Shown: positions 1-10,386 of the stretch, in pieces | How positions within the stretch are numbered: position 1 is the first letter of the stretch | How the letters are laid out: the number at the start of each line of letters is the position of its first letter | Source: JAOUJD01 sp963811265 | GTDB lineage: Bacteria; Pseudomonadota; Gammaproteobacteria; Burkholderiales; Burkholderiaceae_F | Length of the DNA stretch: 64,000 nt | Direction of reading: 5' to 3' | Assembly: GCA_963811265.1 (NCBI GenBank) | Contig: CAWEQS010000025.1 | Span: 124,001-188,000, forward strand | Program-made: the position numbers and the translations under genes | Notes under the pieces: generated by a model | The model's input: the letters and a program-made list of their open reading frames with translations, nothing else | Databases searched by the model: none | Told to the model about the DNA's origin: nothing

Positions 1-1493
<1,493 letters not shown>

Positions 1494-1630
1494 ATAACCG
1501 TGCTGCCTCCTCAGTGAGTTGAGGCGCGAACGCAACCATGATCGCTACGCAACACGTAGCCTTTGCTTCTTCCGATTGGATCTCTTGACGGCCGTCGCCT
1601 GGCGGTGGCTGCGCAAGAGGTCAACCCGAT

Positions 1631-1748
1631 TGCCTGATGACCATAGCGAGTTGGAACCACCCCTTCCCATCCCGAACAGGACCGTGAAACGACTCAGCGC
1701 CGATGATAGTGGGATGTATTTCCTGCGAAAGTAGGACATCGTCAGGCT
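1631..1748 (+). rRNA. rrf: 5S ribosomal RNA
   Basis: The roughly 118-nt sequence begins tgcctgatgaccatagcg and ends with the complementary ggacatcgtcaggct, so the terminal stem closes. The internal segment cccatcccgaacaggaccgtgaaacg is the typical betaproteobacterial 5S core. It follows the 23S gene in the standard 23S-5S order. Confidence 0.97.
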
Positions 1749-1758
1749 AGCTCTCCCG

Positions 1759-1797
1759 AACGCCCCGGTGCACTTGCATCGGGGCGTTTGTCTTTGT
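1759..1797 (+). terminator. rrn operon intrinsic terminator
   Basis: Eleven bases after 5S rRNA there is a GC-rich hairpin (cgccccg ... cggggcg, loop of about 12 nt) followed by a T-rich tail (tttgtcttt). Its position and form fit the rRNA operon terminator. Confidence 0.8.
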
Positions 1798-1900
1798 GCT
1801 TCCCCCTGCTTCCGTTCCCGGCTCGCAGGGCTCCGCCCGGCGTCGGCTGTGTGGCGAGGCGAACCTATACTCGGCTGAAATCCATCGCCGCCGGGACACC

Positions 1901-2350
1901 ATGGAACGCTTCACGATCTCCATCGATGACGATCTCGCGCACGAGTTCGATCGCCTGATCGAGCGGCGCGGCTACAGCAACCGCTCCGAAGCGGTGCGCG
2001 ACATCCTCCGTGCCCACCTCGACCGGCTTCGCGAGGCGAGCGACGCGCGGGCGCACTGCGTCGCGAATCTCTCGTACGTCTACAACCACCATGAGCGCGA
2101 CCTGGCCGAGCGGCTGACCCTGCTGCAGCACGAGCACCACGACCTGACGGTGTCCACGATGCACGCACACCTTGATCACGAGCATTGCATCGAGAGCGTG
2201 ATCCTGAGGGGCGAGGCGAGCGAGGTTCGCCGCTTCGCCGATGCAATGACCGCCGAGCGAGGAGTCCACCACGGCCAGTTGAACCTGGTGACCGTGGAGC
2301 TCGACACCACCGCCGCGCACAAGCACGTTCACCTGAAGCCAAGCCACTGA
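1901..2350 (+). CDS. nikR: Nickel-responsive transcriptional regulator NikR
   Basis: 149-aa ribbon-helix-helix regulator. The N-terminus (MERFTISIDDDL, then GYSNRSEAVRDILR) is the DNA-binding strand-helix-helix. Residues from about 60 form the ACT-like nickel-binding and tetramerisation domain. The four high-affinity nickel ligands are present with the E. coli spacing shifted by one: His77, His88, His90 and Cys96. The His-rich C-terminal tail (HKHVH) is extra. The ATG at 1901 gives the canonical N-terminus; an in-frame reading extends further upstream but has no homology. In E. coli NikR represses the nickel importer nikABCDE when nickel is sufficient. No nickel transporter or nickel enzyme lies in this window, so the target must be elsewhere. 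I saw no obvious NikR palindrome just upstream. Confidence 0.93.
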   Translation: MERFTISIDDDLAHEFDRLIERRGYSNRSEAVRDILRAHLDRLREASDARAHCVANLSYVYNHHERDLAERLTLLQHEHHDLTVSTMHAHLDHEHCIESVILRGEASEVRRFADAMTAERGVHHGQLNLVTVELDTTAAHKHVHLKPSH

Positions 2351-2411
2351 CGGCGCTGGTAGCACGCGCGCGGCCGCGGACGACCTAGTCCTTCAGCGCT
2401 TCACTTGTCTT

Positions 2412-2434
2412 GAGGTTCCCGGAGAACCCGGGAA
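2412..2434. other. Small GC-rich hairpin between nikR and a small reverse ORF
   Basis: The inverted repeat ttcccgg / ccgggaa with a 5-nt loop lies in the 156-nt gap between convergent nikR and the reverse-strand 64-aa ORF. There is no U-tract on either strand, so it is only a weak candidate for a transcript end. The rest of the gap shows nothing recognisable. Confidence 0.3.
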
Positions 2435-2506
2435 TCTGGAGGCGGGAGCCGGACGCCGCGGGGGGTGCAGCGGCCGGTCCCTGGGGAGACACTCTTTACT
2501 CGCGGC

Positions 2507-2701
2507 TCAGTAGTACGCCCCGTAATAGCGCTGGGGCTTCGCCGTTCTCTCGTCGGCCGTGACGGCCGTCGGTTCGATCTTCAGCGCTTCGATAACGCGG
2601 TCGAACGCAATCGCGAACCACGACACGACCGTTTCGGCGCGCATCAGCTTCAGCTGTTCCTTGTAGTGGACCTGGTTGGCGAGGGTTGCAGTGGCGGACA
2701 T
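2507..2701 (-). CDS. Hypothetical 64-aa protein
   Basis: A small reverse-strand ORF with a good start: ATG at 2701 with AGGAG seven bases upstream. The product starts MSATATLANQVHYKEQLKLM and ends QRYYGAYY. It is polar, with a possible amphipathic helix through residues 15-45 and a Tyr-rich tail, and has no signal peptide or clear membrane helix. I do not recognise a family. It is transcribed divergently from the LysR regulator gene starting at 3018, the classical arrangement for a LysR target, so it may be controlled by that regulator (inference). Confidence 0.5.
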   Translation of the reverse strand: MSATATLANQVHYKEQLKLMRAETVVSWFAIAFDRVIEALKIEPTAVTADERTAKPQRYYGAYY

Positions 2702-2793
2702 CTTCAACTCCTGTTCTGTTCAGCCGGGCTCCGTATCGGAACCCCATGGCACGAACTCTAATTCCACTTTCAGATGCGCACAATCCGTTGGCG

Positions 2794-3005
2794 TGGAACA
2801 GGATATATGACGGATAGGAACAGATAATCAGGAATGACAGCAGGGCCTGGCGCTCGCGTTCGGCGGTCGCAATCGGCGTCCGGACGGCCCTGCGTCTCGT
2901 CCTTCACCGTTCTGCTCAGCGGGTTCGCTTTCGGAGCCCCGGACAGAACGGACTATTCCGACATGAAGGCGGTAAAATCCTTCCGCATGGAACAATATAT
3001 GTGAA
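2794..3005. promoter_or_regulatory. lysR upstream region with a repeated ATATAT motif
   Basis: The 316-bp region between the divergent 64-aa ORF and the lysR gene contains two similar boxes: tggaacaggatatatga at 2794-2810 and tggaacaatatatgtga at 2988-3004. The second abuts the lysR start. Both combine ggaaca with an AT-rich near-palindrome in otherwise GC-rich DNA. LysR-type regulators often bind paired sites in their own divergent promoter, so these are candidate operators. This rests only on sequence similarity. No other gene is visible in the gap. Confidence 0.35.
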
Positions 3006-3017
3006 CGCGGAGAACAG

Positions 3018-3962
3018 ATGAACGGGGAACGGGCAGACGAGATGACGGTCTTCGTGCGCGCGGTCGAACTGGGCGGGTTCTCGGCGGCGGCCCGCGCCCT
3101 GGCGCTGACTCCGTCGGCGGTCTCCAAGAGCATCTCCAGGCTGGAAGACCGGCTGGGCGTTCGCCTGCTGAATCGCACCACGCGCAGCCTGACGACGACG
3201 CCCGAGGGCGACACGTTCCTCGATCGCAGCCGGCGGATCCTGGCGGACATCGAGGAAGCCGAACAGGAGATCACGCGCTTTCGCAGCGCCCCGCGCGGGC
3301 TGCTGCGCCTGCACGTCAGCGTGGCGTTCGGTCTGCACCAGTTGCCCCCCGTCCTGCCGAAGTTCATGCAGCGCTATCCCGAGGTGCAGATCGACATCAC
3401 GATGGGCGACCGCGAGCCGGACTTCGCGGAAGAAGGCATCGACCTCGCGGTGCGCAGCGGCGACGTGGCCGACGAGAGCCTGATCGCGCGCCGGATCTGC
3501 CTGATGGAGCGCGTGATCTGCGCCGCCCCGTCGTACCTGAAGAAGCACGGCGTGCCGCGCACGCCGGACGATCTTCTGCAGCACAACTGCATCCTCGTCT
3601 CGACGCACCCGCCGGTGTGGCCATTCGACGCGCCGGAAGGAATGCGCGGGGTCAAGGTGCACGGCAACGTGACGGCGAACAACGCGGAGACCGCCGTCCA
3701 GCTCGCGATCCTCGGCCTCGGCGTGATCCGGCTCGGCGACCTCCTCGTCGGCGACCCGCTGCGCAGGAAGCAACTCGTGCCGCTGCTGACGAATGCGCAC
3801 CACGTCGAGCCGGTGCCGATCCATGCGATGTACCTGCCTGGCCGCCATCGGTCGCCGAAGGTCGCTGCCATGGTGGATTTCCTGCTCGAGCACTTCAGTC
3901 ACGCTCCGTGGCGCCTGCCGGTGGCACGCCCGGCGCCGCGGTCGCGCTCGGCGATCGCATGA
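3018..3962 (+). CDS. LysR-family transcriptional regulator (CrgA-like)
   Basis: 314-aa LysR-type regulator. Residues about 4-64 form the winged helix-turn-helix, with the characteristic GGFSAAARALALTPSAVSKS helix pair and RLLNRTTRSLTTTPEG wing. Residues about 90-295 are the periplasmic-binding-protein-like effector domain. The ATG at 3018 has GGAG seven bases upstream. Length and wording match the large CrgA/DmlR-like subgroup; the effector cannot be inferred. It is followed after 40 bp by a penicillin-acylase-family hydrolase on the same strand, which may be co-transcribed. The Ala/Arg-rich last 20 residues look like a non-conserved tail. Confidence 0.9.
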   Translation: MNGERADEMTVFVRAVELGGFSAAARALALTPSAVSKSISRLEDRLGVRLLNRTTRSLTTTPEGDTFLDRSRRILADIEEAEQEITRFRSAPRGLLRLHVSVAFGLHQLPPVLPKFMQRYPEVQIDITMGDREPDFAEEGIDLAVRSGDVADESLIARRICLMERVICAAPSYLKKHGVPRTPDDLLQHNCILVSTHPPVWPFDAPEGMRGVKVHGNVTANNAETAVQLAILGLGVIRLGDLLVGDPLRRKQLVPLLTNAHHVEPVPIHAMYLPGRHRSPKVAAMVDFLLEHFSHAPWRLPVARPAPRSRSAIA

Positions 3963-4002
3963 CTGCGCGACAATCGTTGCCTGTTTGATCCGGGGAGCTC
4001 TC

Positions 4003-6429
4003 GTGCGCGCTGTGCGCAGCATCGGATTCGTCCTCGCGCTCGCCATCGTCGGCGGGATCGCGCTCTTCCTGTGGTTCCGGCAGGCCAGCCAGCCGTCGCA
4101 CGAAGGCACGATTCGCGTGCCATTGCTGCAGCAGCCGATCCGCATCGAGCGCGACGGGCACGGCGTCCCTCGCGTCATCGCCGCGAGCGAACAGGACGCC
4201 GCGTTCGGGCTCGGTTACGCGCATGCGCAGGACCGCCTGTGGCAGATGGAGATGAACCGGCGCATTGCCGCGGGGCGGCTTTCCGAGGTTCTCGGCCCGG
4301 CGGCGCTCGACACGGACAAGTTCCTCCGAACGGTAGGCATACGACGCGCGGCCGAACGCATCCACGCCGGCCTCGATGCGGAGAGCCGCGCGATCGCGGA
4401 TGCGTATTCCGCCGGAGTGAACGCCTTCCTTGCTACCCGCAGCGGCCCGCTTCCCCTGGAGTTCCAGCTGACGCGCGCCGCGGCGCCCGAGCCATGGACG
4501 GCGGTGGACTCGATCGGGTGGTCGCTGATCATGGCGTGGGACCTCGCGCGCTACAGCCAGGCGATGGAGCTCCGCCGCCTTCAACTCGCGCAGCGCTTCT
4601 CGCTCGCCGAACTGAACGACATCTATCCGCCGTATCCGGGGCATGGCCCGCCCGCGACAGCCGACTACGTGGAGCTTTACCGGATGATGGGACTGCGGCA
4701 GGCCGGCGTGCTCGACGGCGCAAGGCGGCTCGCGTCGGCCGCGCCGGGGATCGCCTTCGGCGCGAGCGACGACGTCGGCTCCAACGGGTGGGTCGCGGCG
4801 GGCAGTCGCACCGTCAGCGGAAAGCCGTTGCTCGCCAACGACCCACATCTCGGGCTCAGCACGCCGTCCCTGTGGTATTTCGCGGCGCTGTCGGCCCCCG
4901 GCCTCGAGGTCATCGGGGCGACGCTGCCAGGCGTGCCCGGAGTGCTGATCGGCCACAACGACCGCGTCGCGTGGGGCTTCACCAACACCGGCGTCGACCA
5001 GCAGGACCTTTACATCGAGCGCGTGAATCCGGACAACGCCGGCGAGTACGCGACGCCCGAGGGGTGGGCGTCGTTCGCGCAGCGCACCGAGATCATCCGC
5101 GTGAAAGGGCAGGCGGATGTCGAGCTCACGGTCCGCGAAACCCGGCACGGCCCGGTGATGTCCGGCCTGGACGCGACGGACAAGGCCTTCGCGCATCCGA
5201 AGTTCGTCCTCGCGTTGCGCTGGTCCGCGCTCGAGCCTGACGACGCCAGCTTCGCCGCGATCCGGGCGCTGAACAAGGCGCGATCGGCGGATGACGCCGA
5301 GGCTGCGCTGGGGCAGTTCCAGCTCGTGACGCAGTCCGCGATGTTCGCGGACGTGGATGGCCAGATCGGCATGGTCGTCACCGGACGGATTCCAGTGAGG
5401 CGACCGGACAACGACCTGCAGGGCATCGCGCCTGCTCCGGGCTGGGACGCGCGCTACGACTGGAGCGGCTATCTCCCGTTCGAGCAGGTCCCGCGCGTGC
5501 GCAATCCCGCCTCGGGCGTGATCGTCACCGCGAACAACCGCATCGTCGACCCCGAGTATCCCCACCACCTGACGTTCGACTGGTTCCTGCCGTACCGGGC
5601 GCAGCGCATCGAGCAGCTGCTGCGGGAGCGGGCGCGTCACGACGTGTCGACCTTCAAGACGATCCAGTCCGACATCCGGTCGCAGGCGGCGCTCGACCTG
5701 ATGGAGCGGCTGAAGGACACGCGTCCGCTGACCGAGGCGGGGCGCGACGCGATGGCGCGGCTGCTGCGCTGGGACGGACGGATGGATCCCGGTCGTCCCG
5801 AGCCGCTGATATTCCACGCGTGGATGCGCGCGTTGAAGCAGCGGATCTTCGACGACGACTTCGGGCCGCTCGCCGCCGAGTACATCGACTCGGTCGAGCG
5901 AACGCCGCTGCTGCTGCACGTGCTGTCCGGCCGGGCGCGGTCGCGGGACTGGTGCGACGACCGCCGCACCGAACACCGGGTCGAGGGCTGTGCGGCACTC
6001 GCCGCCGAGTCGCTCGACGCTGCCGTCACCGAGCTCACGTCCGGGAGTGGGCGCGATGTGGCCGGGCTGCGTTGGGGCGAGGCCCACCTTGCGATCGGCG
6101 AGCACAGGCCGTTGTCGAGTGTCAGCTGGCTGGCGCGGCTCGTCGAACTCCGGACCCCGTTCCCCGGCGACACGTACACGGTGAATGTCGGTGCCCTCAG
6201 TCATCGGGCCTCCGCGCCATTCACCACGCGGCACGCCGCGAGCCTGCGCGCCGTCCATGACCTCGCGGCGCTCGACGCCAATTCGCACTGGGTGCAGTCG
6301 ACCGGCCAGTCCGGATCGCCGTTCTCCGACCAGTACGCGAGCATGCTGCCGCTGTGGCGGGACGTCAGATACCTCCCGATGCGGGCCGCGGGGCGCGAAG
6401 CGCTCGTGCTGGAACTGCGGCCGAAGTGA
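4003..6429 (+). CDS. Penicillin acylase family protein (Ntn hydrolase)
   Basis: 808-aa precursor of an N-terminal-nucleophile amidohydrolase. The GTG at 4003 is chosen because it has GGGGAG just upstream and opens with a short basic stretch and a hydrophobic helix (residues about 5-24, signal or anchor), so the enzyme is exported. The alpha-chain motif AFGLGYAHAQDRLWQMEMNR lies near residue 70. The autocatalytic cleavage site and nucleophile is Ser260 in the motif VGSNGWVAAGS, followed by NDPHLG. Family members cleave amides such as penicillins, cephalosporins, acyl-homoserine lactones or N-acyl amino acids. The substrate here cannot be read from sequence. It ends six bases before a convergent oxidoreductase gene. 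Confidence 0.9.
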   Translation: MRAVRSIGFVLALAIVGGIALFLWFRQASQPSHEGTIRVPLLQQPIRIERDGHGVPRVIAASEQDAAFGLGYAHAQDRLWQMEMNRRIAAGRLSEVLGPAALDTDKFLRTVGIRRAAERIHAGLDAESRAIADAYSAGVNAFLATRSGPLPLEFQLTRAAAPEPWTAVDSIGWSLIMAWDLARYSQAMELRRLQLAQRFSLAELNDIYPPYPGHGPPATADYVELYRMMGLRQAGVLDGARRLASAAPGIAFGASDDVGSNGWVAAGSRTVSGKPLLANDPHLGLSTPSLWYFAALSAPGLEVIGATLPGVPGVLIGHNDRVAWGFTNTGVDQQDLYIERVNPDNAGEYATPEGWASFAQRTEIIRVKGQADVELTVRETRHGPVMSGLDATDKAFAHPKFVLALRWSALEPDDASFAAIRALNKARSADDAEAALGQFQLVTQSAMFADVDGQIGMVVTGRIPVRRPDNDLQGIAPAPGWDARYDWSGYLPFEQVPRVRNPASGVIVTANNRIVDPEYPHHLTFDWFLPYRAQRIEQLLRERARHDVSTFKTIQSDIRSQAALDLMERLKDTRPLTEAGRDAMARLLRWDGRMDPGRPEPLIFHAWMRALKQRIFDDDFGPLAAEYIDSVERTPLLLHVLSGRARSRDWCDDRRTEHRVEGCAALAAESLDAAVTELTSGSGRDVAGLRWGEAHLAIGEHRPLSSVSWLARLVELRTPFPGDTYTVNVGALSHRASAPFTTRHAASLRAVHDLAALDANSHWVQSTGQSGSPFSDQYASMLPLWRDVRYLPMRAAGREALVLELRPK

Positions 6430-6435
6430 GTCGCG

Positions 6436-7113
6436 TCAGCGCCTGCTGCCAGCGCCCTGCATGGTCGCGGAGTCGATCACGGAGGGCGGGGCATCGGCCA
6501 GCGCGGCGTCGAGCATCGCCTGCGCGACGTCAGCGGCGTCGATCGGCCGCACACCTGCCGGGATCAGCCGACGGAACGGCCGCGTCGCGATCAGCGCCAG
6601 TCGCTCGCCAAGGCGGAACTCGTCGCGTTGTCCGGAGAGCAGGCTCGGCCGCACGATGACCAGCGACCGCAGGCGCAGCGCCGCGAGGTCGCGTTCGGTC
6701 TCGCCCTTGACTCGGCTGTAGAACACACCGCTCGCCGCGTCGGCGCCTGCCGCGCTGATCACGATCATGCGATGCGCGCCGGCGCCGCGCGTCCACAGGC
6801 CGAGCGCGAGCACGTAATCGTGGTCCACGCGGCGGAAGGCCTCTTTCGAACCCGCGCGCCCGATCGTCGTCCCGAGGCAGCAGAAGACATCGATCGGCCG
6901 GTCGGCCGGCGTCACCTTGGCCAGGATGACATCGAGCCGATCGTAGTCGGCGTCGACGACTTCAAGTTTCGGTTCCGGCTCGAGCGTCCGGCGCGACAAG
7001 GCGACGACGCGCCGGTACCGCGGTTCGCGCAGCAGGATGTCGAGCAGTCGGCTGCCGACGAGCCCGGTGGGACCGGCGACGACGGCTGTTCCTGATCCTG
7101 CCTTCCCTGTCAT
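6436..7113 (-). CDS. NAD(P)-binding oxidoreductase, atypical SDR (HTATIP2/YbjT-like)
   Basis: 225-aa Rossmann-fold protein. The nucleotide loop GPTGLVGSRLL lies at residues about 13-23. The extended-SDR active-site pair is present as YSRVKGETE (Tyr-x3-Lys) near residue 125. The family (NAD-dependent epimerase-like, HTATIP2-type) includes poorly characterised NADPH-binding reductases. The ATG at 7113 gives the usual short N-terminus before the first beta strand; no strong ribosome-binding site is visible. It is convergent with the acylase gene and divergent from the DUF3047 lipoprotein gene. Confidence 0.85.
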   Translation of the reverse strand: MTGKAGSGTAVVAGPTGLVGSRLLDILLREPRYRRVVALSRRTLEPEPKLEVVDADYDRLDVILAKVTPADRPIDVFCCLGTTIGRAGSKEAFRRVDHDYVLALGLWTRGAGAHRMIVISAAGADAASGVFYSRVKGETERDLAALRLRSLVIVRPSLLSGQRDEFRLGERLALIATRPFRRLIPAGVRPIDAADVAQAMLDAALADAPPSVIDSATMQGAGSRR

Positions 7114-7254
7114 CGCACGCAGCCGAGTGGTTCTCGGTTCGGGATCGGCGTTCGCCGGCGTCGCTCGGCAGTCGGCCTCGCCACGTATCGGGTCAAACGC
7201 GGGTTGAAGCGGCGCGCGGCGGGACGTAGCATCGCCGCGACTTCGATGGACGCC

Positions 7255-7998
7255 ATGCGCACTCTGCTCCTCCTCACTCTGTTCGTGTTCCTCGGCGGCT
7301 GCGCATCGACGCCGCCTGCCGGCCAGGCGTGGCCCGACGTGCAGCCATTTTCCGCCAACCCGGCGGGGGCCGACCTGCCGCGCGGCTGGCAACCCTGGAT
7401 CATCAACCGCGCCAAGGCGCCGACCTCGTACGAGCTCGTCGAGGACGCGGGCACCAGGCAGGTGGTGCTCCGCGCCGTGGCCGAACAGTCGGCGAGCGGA
7501 CTGACGCAGCGACTGGACGTGACGCCTGCCGACCGGCCGCTGATCGCCTGGCGCTGGCGGGTGGTGGACCTCATCACCGGCGCCGACAACCAGGACCGCT
7601 ACTCGGAGGACGCGCCGGCTCGCATGATGCTGTTCTTCGACGGTGACAAGGCGACGCTCCCCGCGCGGGAGCAGATGCTGATGGAGACGGCGCACATGCT
7701 GACCGGGCAGGAACTGCCGTACGCCACGCTGATGTACGTCTGGGAGAACCGGTTCGGCCCGGATACGCTGCTGCGCAATGCCTTCACCGGGCAGGTGAAG
7801 ATGATCGTCGTGGGGACCGGCCGCGACCGGATCGGCACCTGGAAGGCGTTCCAGCGCAACTACGTCGACGACTACCGGCGGGCGTTCGGCGCCGAGCCGG
7901 GACGCCTGGTCGGCGTCGGCATCATGACCGACACCGACAACACCGGGGAGTCGGTGGAAGCCTTCTACGGCGACATCGTGCTGAGGCCGGCACCCTAG
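7255..7998 (+). CDS. DUF3047 family lipoprotein
   Basis: 247-aa protein with a lipoprotein signal (RTLLLLTLFVFLGGCAS), so Cys15 would be lipidated. The body matches the DUF3047 pattern: a beta-rich domain with IAWRWRV, then a stretch of acidic residues, then a TLMYVWENR segment. The function is unknown. The ATG at 7255 places the hydrophobic core directly after a basic residue; an in-frame ATG at 7246 would add three residues and cannot be excluded. It is monocistronic, ending 93 bp before the binding-protein gene. Confidence 0.85.
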   Translation: MRTLLLLTLFVFLGGCASTPPAGQAWPDVQPFSANPAGADLPRGWQPWIINRAKAPTSYELVEDAGTRQVVLRAVAEQSASGLTQRLDVTPADRPLIAWRWRVVDLITGADNQDRYSEDAPARMMLFFDGDKATLPAREQMLMETAHMLTGQELPYATLMYVWENRFGPDTLLRNAFTGQVKMIVVGTGRDRIGTWKAFQRNYVDDYRRAFGAEPGRLVGVGIMTDTDNTGESVEAFYGDIVLRPAP

Positions 7999-8091
7999 GG
8001 TTTCCCGCTGCAACCCCGGTTTGACTGGCTGCCGTCCGTTTATGCATGATGGCCGGTCTTTCCCGCATCCAAACCAACCAGGAGAACGTCG

Positions 8092-9672
8092 ATGCGCCGT
8101 TTCGCCATCGCCGCACTGCTCGCCGCCGGAGTGCTGGCGGCCGGGCCCGCTGTCCACGCGAAGACCTTGCGCTGGGCCAGCCAGGGCGACTTCCTCACCA
8201 TGGACCCGCACGCGCAGAACGAGAGCCTCAACAACACCGCGTCGGCCTACATCTACGAGCCGCTGCTCACCTACGACGAGAAGTTCGAGCTGGTGCCGGC
8301 GCTCGCGACCTCGTGGACGCGCGACGGCAACCTCCTGTGGAAGTTCAACCTGCGCAAGGGCGTGAAGTTCCACGACGGCACGCCGTTCACCGCGGACGAC
8401 GTCGTGTTCACGATCGAGCGCGCGATGGCGCCGACCTCGAACTTCCGCGTCTACACCACGGGCATCCAGGGCGCGCGCAAGATCGACGACCACACCGTGC
8501 TGATCTACACGACGGTGCCGAACCCGGTGCTGCTGCGGCAGCTGACCGAGCTGCGGATCATGAGCAAGGCCTGGTCGGAGAAGAACAAGGTCACCAAGCC
8601 GCAGGACTTCGTGAAGAAGGAAGAGACGCACGCGGCACGCAACGCCAACGGCACCGGCCCGTACATGCTGAAGTCGCGCGAAGTCGACGTCCGCACGGTG
8701 TTCGTCGAGAACCCGAACTGGTGGAACAAGGCCGGCAAGAAGGGCAACGTGACCGAGGTCGTCTACACGCCGGTCAAGTCTGAGTCGACGCGCACCGCGG
8801 CGCTCCTGTCGGGCGAGCTGGACTTCGTGCTCGACCCGGCGCCGCAGGACATCGCGCGGATGAAGCAGAACGCGAACATCAAGGTGGTCGAGGGTTCGGA
8901 AACGCGAACGATCTTCATCGGCCTCGACCAGAACCGCGACGAGCTGCAGTACTCGAACGTCAAGGGCAAGAACCCGTTCAAGGACCTGCGCGTCCGCCAG
9001 GCGCTCTACTACGCCATCGACATCGAAGGCATCAAGCGCGCGGTGATGCGGGGCCTGTCCGACCCGACCGGCGCCATCATCGCTCCCCAGGTCAACGGCT
9101 GGACCAAGGAGGCGAACCAGCGCCTGCCGTACAACGTGGACACGGCGAAGAAGCTGCTGGCCGACGCGGGCTATCCGAACGGCTTCGAGTTCACGCTGGA
9201 CTGCCCGAACAACCGCTACATCAATGACGAGGACATCTGCAAGGCGGTGGTGTCGATGTGGGCGCGCATCGGCCTCAAGGTGAACCTCAACGCGATGCCG
9301 CGCGCGACGTACTTCGCGAAGATCCAGAAGTACGACACCTCGGCCTACCTGCTGGGCTGGGGCGTGCCGACGTTCGACGCGCTCTACTCGCTGCAGTCAT
9401 TGGCGATGACGGTCGGCAAGGAGGGTGACGGCAACTTCAACCTGGGCCGCGTCAGCAATCCCGAGTTCGACAAGCTCGTCACGGCGATGAAGAGCGAGGT
9501 CGACGTCAAGAAGCGCAACGACATCATCGCGCGCGCCCTGATGCTGCACAACCAGCAGGTGATGCACATCCCGCTGCACAACCAGGTGATTCCGTGGGCG
9601 ATGCGGAAGAACGTGACCGTGGTGCACCGCGCGGACAACCGGCTCGAGGCCAGCTGGGTGCGCATCGACTGA
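8092..9672 (+). CDS. ABC transporter substrate-binding protein, family 5 (peptide/nickel type)
   Basis: 526-aa periplasmic solute-binding protein. An Ala-rich cleavable signal peptide ends near residue 23 (AVHA-KT). The mature protein has the family-5 signature region VKFHDGTPFTADDVVFTIER at about 85-104 and the downstream LPYNVDTAKKLLADAGYPNG block. AGGAG precedes the ATG at 8092. It is a close paralogue of the damaged binding-protein gene at 13227-14847. Unlike that copy it lies outside the permease operon and has its own terminator, so it is probably an abundant, separately regulated receptor for the same or a related transporter. Likely ligands are oligopeptides or peptide-like compounds. 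Confidence 0.92.
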   Translation: MRRFAIAALLAAGVLAAGPAVHAKTLRWASQGDFLTMDPHAQNESLNNTASAYIYEPLLTYDEKFELVPALATSWTRDGNLLWKFNLRKGVKFHDGTPFTADDVVFTIERAMAPTSNFRVYTTGIQGARKIDDHTVLIYTTVPNPVLLRQLTELRIMSKAWSEKNKVTKPQDFVKKEETHAARNANGTGPYMLKSREVDVRTVFVENPNWWNKAGKKGNVTEVVYTPVKSESTRTAALLSGELDFVLDPAPQDIARMKQNANIKVVEGSETRTIFIGLDQNRDELQYSNVKGKNPFKDLRVRQALYYAIDIEGIKRAVMRGLSDPTGAIIAPQVNGWTKEANQRLPYNVDTAKKLLADAGYPNGFEFTLDCPNNRYINDEDICKAVVSMWARIGLKVNLNAMPRATYFAKIQKYDTSAYLLGWGVPTFDALYSLQSLAMTVGKEGDGNFNLGRVSNPEFDKLVTAMKSEVDVKKRNDIIARALMLHNQQVMHIPLHNQVIPWAMRKNVTVVHRADNRLEASWVRID

Positions 9673-9689
9673 TCGAAGTTGCGCCACAG

Positions 9690-9727
9690 AAACCCGCGGA
9701 CGCGCTGCGTGCCGCGGGTTTTTTTCG
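9690..9727 (+). terminator. Intrinsic terminator after the first binding-protein gene
   Basis: The stem aacccgcgg / ccgcgggtt with a 12-nt loop is followed by seven T residues, 18 bp after the stop codon. It separates the binding-protein gene from the convergent msrA gene, whose stop lies at 9741. Confidence 0.85.
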
Positions 9728-9740
9728 TCGATCGGGCCGG

Positions 9741-10384
9741 TCAGCGCCCCGCGAGTTCGCCCCAGAGTTCCTTCAGGCGGTCGTCCCGCCCGCAGCCGCT
9801 CCGGTAGTACCGATAGCGGAGCGGGTTCTTCACGTAGTAGTCCTGGTGGTACTCCTCGGCCGGGTAGAAGGCGCCGGCATCGACGACCGGAGTGACGATC
9901 GCCCCCTTGAACGGCTTGCTCCGTTCGAGCGCTGCCTTCGACGCTTCCGCCAGCCGCCGCTGCTCGGCGTCGTGAACGAAGATCGCGCTGCGGTACTGGG
10001 AGCCGATGTCGCAGAACTGCCGGTCCTTCACGGTCGGATCGATGTTGTGCCAGAACACGTCGAGCAGCTTTTCGTAGCTGACCTTCGACGGGTCGTAGGT
10101 CACCTGCACGGCCTCGGCGTGCCCGGTCCGGCCACCGGAAACCTGCTCGTACGTGGGGCGCTGGGTCGTGCCGCCGGTGTAGCCCGAGATGGTCGAGATC
10201 ACGCCATCCAGCTTGTCGAAGGGCGGCTCCATGCACCAGAAGCAGCCGCCGGCGAACGTGGCGACCGCGACACGCGGCCCGGCCATGGACTTCGGCGGCG
10301 GGGTCGCTGGGTCTGGGCCGACGCCGCGCCGGCGGCCAGCGCCAGCGCGAGCGCCACCCAGCGCAGAAGGACGGTCCGGAACAT
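9741..10384 (-). CDS. msrA: Peptide-methionine (S)-S-oxide reductase MsrA, exported, with a frame break
   Basis: Reduces the S-epimer of methionine sulfoxide. The catalytic motif GGCFWCMEPPF sits at the start of the conserved domain, followed by GYTGG, GHAEAVQV and YHQDYY. An ATG at 10384 encodes a hydrophobic signal (MFRTVLLRWVALALALAAGA) in a different frame. Adding one base around 10304-10312 joins it to the enzyme and gives 214 aa. Without repair the first in-frame ATG is at 10286 and the export signal is lost. The lone-base break is probably a sequence error. The gene lies directly downstream of msrB, which also has an export signal, so the pair likely repairs oxidised periplasmic proteins. 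Confidence 0.88.
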
Positions 10385-10386
10385 GG

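Noticed and set aside
3793..4002. 70-residue upstream extension of the penicillin acylase
   Set aside because: It overlaps the lysR coding sequence in another frame. The GTG at 4003 has a ribosome-binding site and gives a proper signal/anchor.
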